Part shown: piece after piece, positions 21,675-32,972 of the stretch
How the letters are laid out: the number at the start of each line of letters is the position of its first letter
Numbering within the stretch: position 1 is the stretch's first letter
DNA from: Schistocerca nitens
Lineage: Eukaryota > Arthropoda > Insecta > Orthoptera > Acrididae
Direction: 5' to 3'
Length of the DNA stretch: 64,000 nt
Assembly (NCBI RefSeq): GCF_023898315.1
Contig: NC_064616.1
Coordinates: 294,290,934 to 294,354,933 of the forward strand
Notes under the pieces: generated by a model
Databases searched by the model: none
The model's input: only the letters and a program-made list of their open reading frames with translations
Told to the model about the DNA's origin: nothing
Made by a program: the position numbers and the translations under genes

Positions 21675-22770
21675 ATGTAAGGTGCAAAATCTGCTACCTT
21701 ACAAAGTCATCAGAGAAAATCATGAGACAATACAGACACAGCTCTCAGGTAAGTGTGACATATCGCGAGAGCGTGTACAGGTCATCATTGCAGAACTGCG
21801 GTACAGAAAACTGTGTGCACAGTGGATGCCTCGAATGCTCACACATGTCATGAAACGGAGGGAATTGTACATCTGTCAACAATTTGTTTAGCCTTTTGAG
21901 CGTGAGGGTGATGGATTCCTTAACAACTTTGTGACAGGTGATGAGCCCGAAGACGAGAGAGCATCAATCGAGTCCCGTCACAAAGGATCATCGACGCCAA
22001 GAAAGTTCAAGACCATGCCATCAACAGGCAGAGCGGTGCCCACAGTGTTCTGGAATACTGATGTTGTGGTACATTTACAATTCATGCCCAAAGGCACTAC
22101 CATAAGCTCTAGATGGTACTCCGAGATCCACAGAAAAGTGAAAGCGCGAATTCGATGGGTTCAAATGGCTCTGAGCACTATGGGACTTAACATCTGAGGT
22201 CATCAGTCCCCTAGAACTTAGAACTTCCTAAACCGAACTAACCTACGGACATCACACACACCCATGCCCGAGGCAGAATTCGAACCTGCGAACGTAGCGG
22301 TCGCGCGGTTCCGGACTGAAGCGCCTAGAACCGCTCGGCCACACCGGCCGGCTCGAAGGGTTCGTCCACGCATTATGCACTATCTCTTTCAGCATGACAA
22401 TACCAGACCACACACGAGCGTTGCGACATCTGCAGCAATCTGAAACCTTGGGTTCACTGTCATCGATCACGCTCCATATGATCCCGACTTGGCCCCATCT
22501 GAATTTCAACTCTTTCCAAAACTGAAAGAACACCTACGAGGACTTCATTTTGATAGTGTTGAAGTGATGCAAGCAGATGTGAGGTTATGGCTCCGTCAGA
22601 ATATTCAAACATTCTACAGTGATGGTATCAACAAACTGGTATCTATTTTGAGAAACAAATATATAGTCATGAAGAATAAAGATGTTAATAATGTTTATTT
22701 TATTTAAAAATCATTAAGAGTTTTCACGTAAAAAGATTCGAGAGTATCACTTTTCAGCAGTAATTAATAT
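21675..22770 (+). pseudogene. Mariner-like relic in the left arm
   Basis: The plus-strand reading has ISRERVQVIIAELRYRKLCA with QWMPRMLT, then GDGFLNNFVTGDEPEDERAS, KFKTMPSTGRAVPTVFWNTD, and, after a SINE insertion, LAPSEFQLFPKLKEHLRG and VRLWLRQNIQTFYSDGINKL. These are the mariner catalytic-domain blocks in order: the GDE block is GDEP, and the last block is PSEF where PSDF/PCDF is usual. The HTH start is missing. The right end GAGAGTATCACTTTTCAGCA (about 22740-22760) resembles the end of the element at 5165-5807. Frames are broken in several places. Confidence 0.8.
22160..22352 (-). mobile_element. SINE-A inserted in left-arm mariner relic
   Basis: Minus orientation, full head and body. 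Flanks TTCGATGGG (22151-22159) and CTCGAAGGG (22352-22360) suggest an approximate 8-bp duplication. The same insertion is present at the mirrored position 25515-25707, so it predates the inverted duplication. Confidence 0.9.
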
Positions 22771-23544
22771 TGTGCAGAAAGAAAAAAATAATAAACACAG
22801 ATTAAATTCGTTCATGAGATGTACAACAATAGAGACAGGTTAGGTGAAGGTAGATTTAAAATAGGAGGGCTAGCAGTAACGGACATTGGAGAAGGGGCGA
22901 AAGAGGAACGTGATAAAATACGATTTATGAAGGTAGGGAGACAGAAAGTGACGTGACTGACTGAGAAATGGAAAGAGAAAGAAGAGTAAATGGGAGAAGA
23001 TGGGACCATTTCCTTTACTGTTTGACTCAAGTAAAACAAGCCATATACGATATTTTTTGAGGACGCGTAATGGGGGTGACAGGAGCACGTGCTTCACCTT
23101 CTTCTTAAAAGCATCAGGGCGCTGAACTGTGTGCAGAGTAGCTACTTCTAGGGGCGGCTGATGGCAACAGGTAAGGAGTTTGTAAATGTTTTTGTTTCAT
23201 GGACGAGCGGATGAGATGACGGGTACTTAATCAGTGATACGAGGTACTAGGGTGTATGTGCATTCAGGAGCCGCTGAAGCAAACATAGTGTTACCTGGCT
23301 GAATTCCCGGAAGTTATTTGATATATGAGGGTTATTAACTGACATTCATTATTTACTCGCTTTTCAGTTCTTCTACGAGACTTTCCATTTGCCTGTACGC
23401 TTTTCCTGGTGGGAAACTTCTCCACAGAGCGGTAAAACCAGGCACAAGACAATAAGATCGCCAGAAAGACTTCAGCTAACAGCATTCGTGACGATTCTTG
23501 TGATTTTAAAATAAATTAAAATAATTTCAATTTATTCTCCATTT

Positions 23545-24420
23545 AACTGTCTACTAGACTTCAGCAAAACATTTCATACTGCCAATTTTGGCATAATACT
23601 CACAAAAATTCGACTGTTAAATTAAGCAGATAGTGTACGGAAGTGGTCTGGAAGTTACTTGAAAAACAGGGAGCAACTGTTGCCTGTGGAAATGAAAATT
23701 GTCATGGTAGCATCCTCTCTCAGAACCACCATAGGGGTCAGTTCTAAGGCCACTGCTGTTTTCCTTGTACACCAATGATCTCTCATCGGTTTTGCCCTCC
23801 TGAAATACTATTTCTATGCCGAAGATCTTCAACTTTAGTTAAGTGTCAGATCTGAAGACTTCAGTACTGTTGTGGTTCAAATGGTTCAAATGGCTCTGAG
23901 CAGTATGGGATTTAACAAAAAAATGGCTCTGAGCACTATGGGACTCAACTTCTGAGGTCATTAGTCCCCTAGAACTTAGAACTAGTTAAACCTAACTAAC
24001 CTAAGGACATCACACACATCCATACCCGAGGCAGGATTCGAACCTGCGACCGTAGCAGCAGCGCGGTTCCGGACTGAAGCGCCTAGAACCGCTCGGCCAC
24101 AGCGAGTCCTGTGATCGTCAGGATGAATAATGATCTGTCTTCACTGGTAACACAGGCACAAAACCTTAGATTTAAATTAAATGCGCAAAAGTACCAAGTA
24201 ATTTTAGTATCTTATCAGAAATTAATCAGTTCTGAATTAGCGAACAGTTGTCTTCTACTCTTGTCGACAGTATTCGAATACAATCTCAGAGAAACAGCGA
24301 AGAACTTGGGTGTAACTTTGGATGGGCATCTCAACTGTTGCCAAACGCAAGAAAGCTTCCGCTTGAAAAAGTAAACTTGCGCAATCGTTCGTTCTGCCGA
24401 ACCTCCATTATTGCGATGTA
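23545..24420 (+). pseudogene. LINE reverse transcriptase relic in the spacer
   Basis: Readings in several frames resemble RT blocks: FSKTFHTANFGIILTKIRLL, KWSGSYLKNREQLLPV, then SLYTNDLS and YAEDLQL (from the YADD region), and, beyond the SINE, NNDLSSLVTQAQNLRFKLNA, NAQKYQVILVSYQKL and KNLGVTLDGHLN. Frame breaks are frequent and the catalytic motif is not intact. Clade uncertain, jockey/CR1-like. Confidence 0.6.
23875..24105 (-). mobile_element. SINE-A with a duplicated 3' end
   Basis: The 3' end motif (ATGGCTCTGAGCA on the plus strand) occurs twice, at about 23890 and 23923. A truncated SINE end therefore lies directly against a nearly full-length SINE: either one SINE inserted in another's tail or a local duplication. 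The head reads to about 24105 with AGCAGCGCGGTTCCGG in place of the usual AGCGGTCGCGCGG. Confidence 0.8.
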
Positions 24421-25096
24421 ATCTAAGACGACACGAGCAGTGAGAACACTAGACAGATGGAACTCACCTTGATTGCTTATGTGCGTTATATGTGCCACAT
24501 ATGTCCATTGGACGATGTCAGTGTTTCGCAAACCAGTCAGACTGGTTGCGGCCCGACAAATTACGTGACTACCATACGCTATGTTTGCTTCAGCGGCTCC
24601 TGAATGCACATACACCCTAGTACCTCGTATCACTGATTAAGTACCCGTCATCTCATCCGCTCGTCCATGAAACAAAAACATTTACAAACTCCTTACCTGT
24701 TGCCATCAGCCGCCTCTAGAAGTAGCTACTCTGCACACAGTTCAGCGCCCTGATGCTTTTAAGAAGAAGGTGAAGCACGTGCTCCTGTCACCCCCATTAC
24801 GCGTCCTCAAAAAATATCGTATTTGGCTTGTTTTACTTGAGTCAAACAGTAAAGGAAATGGTCCCATCTTCTCCCATTTACTCTTCTTTCTCTTTCCATT
24901 TCTCAGTCAGTCACGTCACTTTCTGTCTCCCTACCTTCATAAATCGTATTTTATCACGTTCCTCTTTCGCCCCTTCTCCAATGTCCGTTACTGCTAGCCC
25001 TCCTATTTTAAATCTACCTTCACCTAACCTGTCTCTATTGTTGTACATCTCATGAACGAATTTAATCTGTGTTTATTATTTTTTTCTTTCTGCACA

Positions 25097-26190
25097 ATAT
25101 TAATTACTGCTGAAAAGTGATACTCTCGAATCTTTTTACGTGAAAACTCTTAATGATTTTTAAATAAAATAAACATTATTAACATCTTTATTCTTCATGA
25201 CTATATATTTGTTTCTCAAAATAGATACCAGTTTGTTGATACCATCACTGTAGAATGTTTGAATATTCTGACGGAGCCATAACCTCACATCTGCTTGCAT
25301 CACTTCAACACTATCAAAATGAAGTCCTCGTAGGTGTTCTTTCAGTTTTGGAAAGAGTTGAAATTCAGATGGGGCCAAGTCGGGATCATATGGAGCGTGA
25401 TCGATGACAGTGAACCCAAGGTTTCAGATTGCTGCAGATGTCGCAACGCTCGTGTGTGGTCTGGTATTGTCATGCTGAAAGAGATAGTGCATAATGCGTG
25501 GACGAACCCTTCGAGCCGGCCGGTGTGGCCGAGCGGTTCTAGGCGCTTCAGTCCGGAACCGCGCGACCGCTACGTTCGCAGGTTCGAATTCTGCCTCGGG
25601 CATGGGTGTGTGTGATGTCCGTAGGTTAGTTCGGTTTAGGAAGTTCTAAGTTCTAGGGGACTGATGACCTCAGATGTTAAGTCCCATAGTGCTCAGAGCC
25701 ATTTGAACCCATCGAATTCGCGCTTTCACTTTTCTGTGGATCTCGGAGTACCATCTAGAGCTTATGGTAGTGCCTTTGGGCATGAATTGTAAATGTACCA
25801 CAACATCAGTATTCCAGAACACTGTGGGCGCCGCTCTGCCTGTTGATGGCATGGTCTTGAACTTTCTTGGCGTCGATGATCCTTTGTGACGGGACTCGAT
25901 TGATGCTCTCTCGTCTTCGGGCTCATCACCTGTCGCAAAGTTGTTAAGGAATCCATCACCCTCACGCTCAAAAGGCTAAACAAATTGTTGACAGATGTAC
26001 AATTCCCTCCGTTTCATGACATGAGTGAGCATTCGAGGCATCCACTGTGCACACAGTTTTCTGTACCGCAGTTCTGCAATGATGGCCTGTACACGCTCTC
26101 ACGATATGTCACACTTACCTGAGAGCTGTGTCTGTATTGTCTCATGATTTTCTCTGATGACTTTGTAAGGTAGCAGATTTTGCACCTTAC
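25097..26190 (-). pseudogene. Mariner-like relic in the right arm
   Basis: Mirror copy of the relic at 21675-22770 with the same blocks (for example LAPSEFQLFPKLKEHLRG near 25370 and FKTMPSTGRAAPTVFWN near 25830). One amino-acid difference from the left copy is visible (RAAP against RAVP). It arose by the inverted duplication, not by an independent insertion. Confidence 0.8.
25515..25707 (+). mobile_element. SINE-A, mirror copy in right arm
   Basis: Reverse complement of the SINE at 22160-22352 at the exact mirrored position. Head GCCGGCCGGTGTGGCCGAGC, box B GGTTCGAATTC. Confidence 0.9.
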
Positions 26191-27017
26191 ATCATGCTAA
26201 ATCAGTACTAATACACCGAATAATAATTGATAATTAACCCACCGTTAGGAGAGAATGGACACAGAAAAGGAAGTTGTGTGTGTGTCATGTCAGACTATCG
26301 AGATGGGCTCAGAGGTTGGAAAACGGCTGGAACGCCTAAGGAAGGTGTTTATGTCATGTCAAACTAACGGGATGGCTGCGGCCGGACCCCTTTGTCGGCT
26401 GGCACTTCAGACCACCAAAGACGTTCGGAGAGGCTGAGCCATCACAACAAGAAGCGAGAAGGAGATATATGCGAAAGAGAGAAAGACGATTTCGCGCCAC
26501 AGTGGAAAATTTGCGGAAGACTGTGACGGGTTTGGCGCAGAGCGCGTAGGAATATGTGTCAAAAGTTTGGCGGCAACAGTAACCACAGGAGAATTCTGTG
26601 TCGTGATTGGGTACAAACGCGCACGAATACATGGAAGTCTGTGTCATGATTGTCTACCAAAGTGCACGGATCCATGCGGAGAAGAACGGCCAGGTTTGCA
26701 TAAACTCTGGAGGACTCTGGGGTCGGCGGTGGAGGAGAGCAGTCGCGGTGTCTGGCTGCCCTGCTTGGAGAGCGTGGAGAGAAGTAGGTTGGAGAAGTTA
26801 CCGGCATTGAGTCCAGTGGTTACTCTCCATGTCTGAATAGTTTAGAGCATACGACTCCACATACGTAGCATTATCTGTTCCTCTGAGGAGAGAAACAGAT
26901 TTGTACTAACTTGTGGTGTTCATATGCAATCTGAAGTGTACCTTTGCTGCCGCGCACTTGAGTCGACCAACTACTCTTGGCATATGTGCAAGTAGCTTGA
27001 GTATTGACTAGTGACGG

Positions 27018-27742
27018 ACTCCGCAATTGAACACTTACGTACAGGAATTTACGGGCGTAAACCACGTCGACGTTGGAGATTAAAGCCAAGCTCGCTCACG
27101 GGAAAGACGGCATCACGACGTTGGCTGGGCCGACCGTCGTAATCATCACGGAGAATTACGATGATATTAGCAATCATCAGCCAAAGTAGGGCACTGTAAT
27201 TCTAAATGAGTTCGTATTCCGCTAGCTCTTTGACTGGCGCTCTCTGAGTCTGTATCCGTTCAGGCAGAACTGCAATAGAGTCACTTGCGGGTTCAGTGTT
27301 GACTTAAGTAACTAGGAAAAGAGGATACATTGCGCCAATGATAGGCTAGTTAGGTTAAAGAGAGTATTGTATTGTCATGTTATGCTAGAAATATTGCTCA
27401 TCCTGTTCTGAATAAATCTTAATTTGGTATCATATGCTAATCACCGCATTATTGATTTCGTAGCTAGCAATCACCATATTTTTGTTTAATAATTAGAGTG
27501 TAATGATAATTTCGATGCAAATGATACTGGGGGCATAACCGCGCGTTTAAACAGAGCCAACTTAAGTCAGATAGCAACTCAACGTCGACTAAGACTACCA
27601 ATAAATATTTCAATATATCGATGATATTACGATAAACCCCCGTACGTTTGCAACTCCATCAACCACATTCCGATGAGTGCCGTCGGTTGCCGTACGCGGT
27701 CGGCGGGTCCGAACTCTGTCACCCACGTTGAGGTTAGCACCA
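27018..27742. other. No gene recognised
   Basis: DNA next to the right arm with no recognised family and no long frame. The 27030-27130 segment is GC-richer (CACGTCGACGTTGG). It carries no counterpart on the left side of the duplication. Confidence 0.35.
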
Positions 27743-27938
27743 AAAGATGTTGAAATGTGTGTGAATTCCTAAGGGACCAAACTGCTGAGGTCCCTAGACC
27801 TACACACTACTTAAACTAACTTATGCTAATAACAACACACACACCCATGCCCGAGGGAGCACTCGCACCTCTGGCTGGAGGAGTCGCATAACCAGTACAT
27901 GGCGCCTCTAACCGCGCGGCCACTCCGCGGGGGGACGA
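27743..27938 (-). mobile_element. SINE-D, 8-bp target duplication
   Basis: Read on the minus strand: tRNA-like head with GTGGCCGCGCGGTTAGAGGC, box B decayed to AGGTGCGAGTGCTCC, then CCTCGGGCATGGGTGTGTG, and a tail ending CACACATTTCAACAT. Duplication TAGCACCA at 27735-27742 and 27939-27946. A second SINE-D is at 56975-57177. Confidence 0.82.
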
Positions 27939-28194
27939 TAGCACCATTTCTTCCTTCGTTACGAATACGAACAACCTAACGTGCATATCATCACCGTACA
28001 CACATTTCATTCTTCTATGGATCGCATTCAGAGACACGTTTTCTGCGATTAGAAATCGATTACGCCACGCTATTTCTCACTTAACGACATAGTTACGCTA
28101 GACATGTCCATGTTACACGCCACAATTCGGAGCCCTCAGAGGGTTGTATAATGCGTCAGCGAAGCGGGAAAGTCGGCCGAGTAATACGCATGAC

Positions 28195-28269
28195 ATGTAA
28201 TACCCAACAGACATTGAGAACAGAATTTAAAAAATCTCAGAAACTTTACTTTTCAGCACGCCCTCGTAT
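28195..28269 (+). repeat. Mariner end fragment
   Basis: The sequence ends ACTTTTCAGCACGCCCTCGTA, the same terminus as the right end of the element at 5165-5807. No opposite end or coding sequence is seen nearby, so only one end survives. Confidence 0.55.
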
Positions 28270-28368
28270 ATCAGATGAAACTTGTAACATGCTTATCGTA
28301 CCGAATACATGTCGAAATATGTAGAATGCCCGGTTACATGTAAAAGGAAGTCTGATGGCCTTAATTTT

Positions 28369-28561
28369 CCGGCCACGTTGGCCGAGCGGTTCTAGGCACT
28401 ATAGTCTGGAAGCGCGCGACCGCTACGGTTGCAGGTTCGAATCCTGCCTCGGGCATGGATGTGTGTGATGTCCTTAGGTTAGTTAGGTTTAAGTAGTTCT
28501 AAGTTCTAGGGGACTGATGACCTCAGAAGTTAAGTCCCGTAGTGCTCAGAGCCATTTTTTT
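28369..28561 (+). mobile_element. SINE-A, full length, 10-bp target duplication
   Basis: Head with TTGGCCGAGCGGTTCTAGGC, box B GGTTCGAATCC, tail of T residues. Exact duplication CCTTAATTTT at 28359-28368 and 28562-28571. Confidence 0.93.
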
Positions 28562-28869
28562 CCTTAATTTTGTCAGGTTAAGTAAATAAACTACTGAACT
28601 ACTGATGTCACTTACAAGGGAAACTCCCCCCAGCACCCTCCTCCCCCCCCCCTCCCAAGATTAAGTGGTAAGAGGGCCCAGTCGACTGCCAGTCAAAAGC
28701 CCAACAGAGGTCAAGCATGAAAACAGGAAGAAGGTAAAAAAAAAGCAAAATAGAAGCAGTGAACGGCCCAAGGAGAAGAACTGCAATATAGAGCAGCCAG
28801 AAGCGGAAAGGGCGTTGTGGTTAAGGAAGGGACCTATAATGGCGGTTGATTCTGCACAACTACTGTATT

Positions 28870-29067
28870 CAAATGGTTCAAATGGCTCTAAGCACTATGG
28901 GACTTAACTTCGGAGGTCATCAGTCCCCTAGAACTTAGAACTAATTAAACCTAACTAACCTAAGGACATCACACACATCCATGCCCGAGGCAGGATTTGA
29001 ACCTGCGACCGCAGCGGTCGCTCGGTTCCAGCCTGTAGCGCCTAGAACCGCTCGGCCACTCCGGCCG
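28870..29067 (-). mobile_element. SINE-A, full length, ~16-bp target duplication
   Basis: Minus orientation, box B changed to GGTTCAAATCC. Duplication GCACAACTACTGTATT at 28854-28869 and 29068-29083. The length of the duplication and little-changed body suggest a young insertion. Confidence 0.93.
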
Positions 29068-29083
29068 GCACAACTACTGTATT

Positions 29084-31239
29084 AGCAGCCGAAAGGAAGT
29101 GGCTTTCGAATGGGAACCGCAAACGTTTGATCACAATCACACCGATTCTCTGCGCTCTGTCAATACATATGTTTTAACGTTTTTGCAGTTGCGTTCCGGT
29201 TTGGAAGGTTTGACTCTTGAATTCCTCTGTTTTAACATAGTTCACACAGTTTTATTTGTTATTTTCATTTCTATGAGGCGTCTGTGTGGTATCTCGCCTG
29301 CTCTCACTATTCATCACGTTTACTTGCGATGGTAACCACATGACTCATAGTCTACAGCCAATGTATAGTATGACAACTGCCAAGACTACAGAAAGAGAAC
29401 AAACATTTCAGTGAGCGGACAGTTCATAACATTGAGAAAAAACATATATAGCGCACGAAGGAGTATTGAACATACAGCGTCCGCTCCATCCTCCATCACC
29501 GTGACCACCCACTTAACCACGACACCGCAGCTGTTCAGTTCCACTCAATATTGCACTTGTTGAGCTTGGACCGTTAACTGCCTCTATTTCTTTTTTATTC
29601 GCTGTTCAGTACACCTTTTCCTGTTTTCATGCTTGAGTTTTGACGGGCTATACATCAAATACAACAAAAAATATATTAATGCTGGTCTGTTGTGCGATGA
29701 TGCTTTATGACAAAACTGAAGGTAAATATAGAACAATACTCTTCACTTGTAGGCATTTTTAATCTCGCGTTCAGGACGACGGCGCACACTGAACGAATTC
29801 TCGAAAACATGGCCAGAAGTATAAATGTTACGTTATTTACACGAAGACTGGTACTAATATGTAATTTATATTTAGGAATAAGTCCGTGAAGGTATGTTAT
29901 GAACATGTAAGTGAAGGCTACAAAATGGCGCCTAATAGTAAAGGGAATGCTAAAAAATGCGGTCAAAAGCTAAAAGAAATCGAAAGAATACTAATTTCTG
30001 TATTAAATTTACGTAGTACGGCATTGAATGGTAGACATAGCTGCGAGGCAAAATGTTTAGCATTCCTGGAGGTGTCATCTAATTTCCTTCACGATTTATT
30101 TGGATGTGTATGGTGTTCATTGCTATTAGACGTAAATATAAAAATAATAGATGCAGACGTTGATTTGATTCAAATCTCGATCTTAATGTAGAATAGAAGA
30201 TGTTTTTAAAAATTTGTCAACACAGGCATCCAACAAGTATGCGAGGTGCCGGGGCCAGCAGTGTATTTAACACTAAATTCTAGAATCTACATATGTAAAT
30301 GATGCTCTAAGCCCCCCCTATTCTAACTCCGACTTTTGCTGTTGCACAAGGACTAAAAATTATACGCGAACTGGCTGTAATCAACCCTGCAAGTGGAGTA
30401 GAAAAGAGTTTGGCACCTGCAATAATTTAATTTGATAAATAAGTTAAATAAAGGAAGGTTTCATAAACGTAGTGAGAAATGATGGGTTGCTCTACCGATT
30501 AACAGAATGAAAGTTCTGTCCAAAATAACAATATGATTTATTAAGACTAAACACAAAATAATAAACAAAAACACATGAATTCTAATTTATAATACATCAA
30601 ATTGGCTCAAATTGGATACACATACAAACATTGTAAAGGTGAAGTTGTCCCTAAACTAGATCGTGAGGTTTAAGACGAAGTGGTATGTGGAGCCAATTCC
30701 TTGCCACTCAAATCTCAAGAGAGACACACAGCTAACCCAACAGTAATTGCTGCTACTCAAGACAGAACAAAGTTAGAAAAAGACGAACAGGCGCGCTCTG
30801 CTGAGCTCTGATTATCACCTAGGAAAATCCCTATCTGCCGGTGCTGCGGACATACATTACCAAACTGTCTTCTTAACTGCCCGAAACACGATCTGGCGTA
30901 CCGGAGGCGAAGGCTGGTTGCTTCGACGTCCTCGACCGAAAGGGAAGAGCCGACTACCTAGAGCACCCGTACAGGCCGAACACACAACATTCCCGCCCCC
31001 ACGACAGTGGCCGTGGTTAAACGCTCCAATCAGCAACTCGAAAACCGGCGGAAATTCCACTCCATTGCCGGAGCACTACCATTCCACCAATGGAGATTCT
31101 TGGCGCCAATTTCTGTGCTGATTTTGCTACGTCACGGAGCTATGCCCTGAGCAAGCCAATCACAGTTACTATTTTGCAGAAAGCGCGGGAATTTTCCCGC
31201 CACAACTGCCTGGGTACACAAGTCATTCCCACGCCTCGA
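29084..31239. other. No gene recognised; GC-rich right part
   Basis: 29084-30840 is AT-rich with short open frames on both strands (for example 29886-30191 plus and 29966-29676 minus) that match nothing I know. 30841-31239 is GC-richer with segments such as GCGGGAATTTTCCCGCC (a short palindrome at about 31187-31203). The GC-rich part may belong to an unrecognised repeat together with the duplicated unit that follows. Confidence 0.35.
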
Positions 31240-31240
31240 T

Positions 31241-31920
31241 GGTAGCCCGCCAGAAAGTGTTTTCGCTAAGATTCTGCGAAGTAACGGAACCTCTAGCCCA
31301 GCCGCTACTTCAAACCCCTCCGGGCGTGTCTTTTGACAATGTCGGCGTCTGCAAAGCATTCACTCGACTTCCTCGCACCCGTCGGCTTAACCCTCTCCAG
31401 TTCAACAGAGCCCGCCTGTCACCGGACCACCCGGGTGACGAGAGACGCTGCGTGGGAAGTCCGCATGTGAAGGAATAGCAACTTTCCACCGCATGCAATT
31501 AGAGAGGAGAATCGTAAGATAGAAATATGAGAGGGGGCTCATGCCACCTCTCATTGCCCCTACGCCATTTTTAGATTGTAATTGGCTCACTTAAGAGCAA
31601 GGTAGCTGGTAGCCCGCCAGAAAGTGTTTTCGCTAAGATTCTGCGAAGGAACGGAAGCTCTAGCCCAGCCGCTACTTCAAACCCCTCCAGGCGTGTCTTT
31701 TGACAATGTCGGCGTCTGCAAAGCATTCACTCGACTTCCCCGCACCCGTCGGCTTAACCCTCTCCAGTTCAACAGAGCCCGCCTGTCACCGGACCACCCG
31801 GGTGACGAGAGACGCTGCGTGGGAAGTCCGCGTGTGAAGGAATAGCAACTTTCCACCGCATGCAATTAGAGAGGAGAATCGGAAGATAGAAATATGAGAG
31901 GGGGCTCATGCCACCTCTCA
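31241..31920. repeat. 313-bp unit in two direct copies
   Basis: Copy 1 is 31241-31553 and copy 2 is 31608-31920, a period of 367 bp with a 54-bp interval. Both begin GGTAGCCCGCCAGAAAGTGT and end GGGGCTCATGCCACCTCTCA. I count about six differences, so about 98% identity. Each unit is open through most of its length in one plus frame (RLPRTRRLNPLQFNRARLSP), but I do not recognise the peptide and consider it incidental. The interval matches nothing nearby. No target duplication surrounds the pair. Confidence 0.9.
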
Positions 31921-32959
31921 AGTATTTTTGTTATTCTATTGTTTTAACATTTCAAAACCATCGAACTGTGGTGTGCGTACTGTAAGACCTTCGGTACACA
32001 CACCATCAGATTATTTGACTCGTCGCTCTAACGAAGTAGGCGAGTGTCAGCAATATGTCTCGTGGTCTTATTGTGGCGTGTTTATCTTCTGCCGTTAGGT
32101 CAGACGATAGAAATGCCATTTGCATGCTTAGAGCAGCAGATTGACGGTGACCAACTTTAAACAGAACTTGATTAATTTTCACACACATTTATTAAAATAA
32201 TAAAAAGCATAGACATTACGTAACTTGATTCTGGATGCTGTTTACAACTGACAATCTGAAGTTCCTTTGGTCTTGGTACGTTAATCTTATTCTCACATAT
32301 CTCTGATACTTGACAAAGTCTCTATACATTTATCTTCATAGTTATGTATAGGAATATGGTAATCTTATTAGGCGCAGACTGAAACTTGATTATAGACTGG
32401 TACAGACTAATGTAGACTGGTACAGACTGGTGCAGACAAATGCAGACTGACTAATCGGAGGTCTGTACACTCGTTATAATACCTCACGCGTTCAGGTGTC
32501 ACTGCGTGAGTGTGATCCGTGACGAGAAAAGGTTCTACGTTAGCAGCAATCTCATTGGCTGCGTTTTATATTAATACGCGGATCGGCGGAAGCAGAACTT
32601 GGTCCGTCTCTAAGGCAGCGCCATCTCTTAGTGCGGAGACAGATGAGCGCTGCGCCTGCGCTGTTGTGCTTAGCGAGGTGCGCTCTAGTGGGAAAGTTGT
32701 GTATGCGCTGACTATGAGGAACTATGTACACAACACGAACATTACGCAGAAAATTCAGGAAACAAGTCATAAGTTTATGGAATTGTAAATTTGCAAATAC
32801 AATGTTTAACTAAAATGGTGGGTAAGGTAATGAATATGACAGAATACAATGATTCGTCTGCTTAACCGTGTAGTATAAACTGATACCTCCTCTTTGAAAT
32901 TGTGTAGGATCCTTGCATGTCAGTAAGTAACAGACACAGAATATAAGCCAGCATAAAAT
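31921..32959. other. No gene recognised; short imperfect tandem repeat
   Basis: At about 32391-32450 the motif AGACTGGTACAGACT recurs with variation (AGACTGGTAC, AGACTAATGT, AGACTGGTAC, AGACTGGTGC, AGACAAATGC, AGACTGACTA), roughly a 10-bp unit in six copies. At 31972-32006 a stem-like TGTGCGTACTG...CGGTACACACA is visible. I suspect the stretch is repeat-derived but cannot name the family. Confidence 0.4.
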
Positions 32960-32972
32960 CACAGGTACGAAT

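Larger units (their letters stand above)
20851..23288. repeat. Left arm of a large inverted duplication
   Basis: About 2.44 kb that recurs in reverse complement at 24579-27017, with paired positions summing to about 47,867. The arms share a mariner relic, a SINE at the identical place, and flanking sequence. I noticed only a few differences, for example GAGCGGTGCCC here against GAGCGGCGCCC in the other arm and GTGCGCTTT against GTGCACTTT. The arm ends do not look like transposon termini, and no flanking target duplication was seen. Confidence 0.93.
23289..24578. other. Unique spacer between the inverted arms
   Basis: 1290 bp with no mirrored counterpart. It holds a plus-strand LINE RT relic (about 23545-24420) split by a SINE-A at 23875-24105, and about 250 bp of unrecognised DNA at its left side. 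Confidence 0.85.
24579..27017. repeat. Right arm of a large inverted duplication
   Basis: Reverse complement of 20851-23288, near-identical along its length, including the mariner relic (minus strand, about 25097-26190) and SINE-A (25515-25707). Beyond 27017 and inside 24579 the match stops abruptly. See the left-arm entry for the differences I noticed. Confidence 0.93.

Noticed and set aside
31240-31920. A miniature LTR element made of the two 313-bp direct repeats (they start TG if one base earlier and end CA).
   Set aside because: The interval is only about 54 bp, no primer-binding or purine-rich tract is evident and no target duplication flanks the pair. A plain direct duplication is sufficient.
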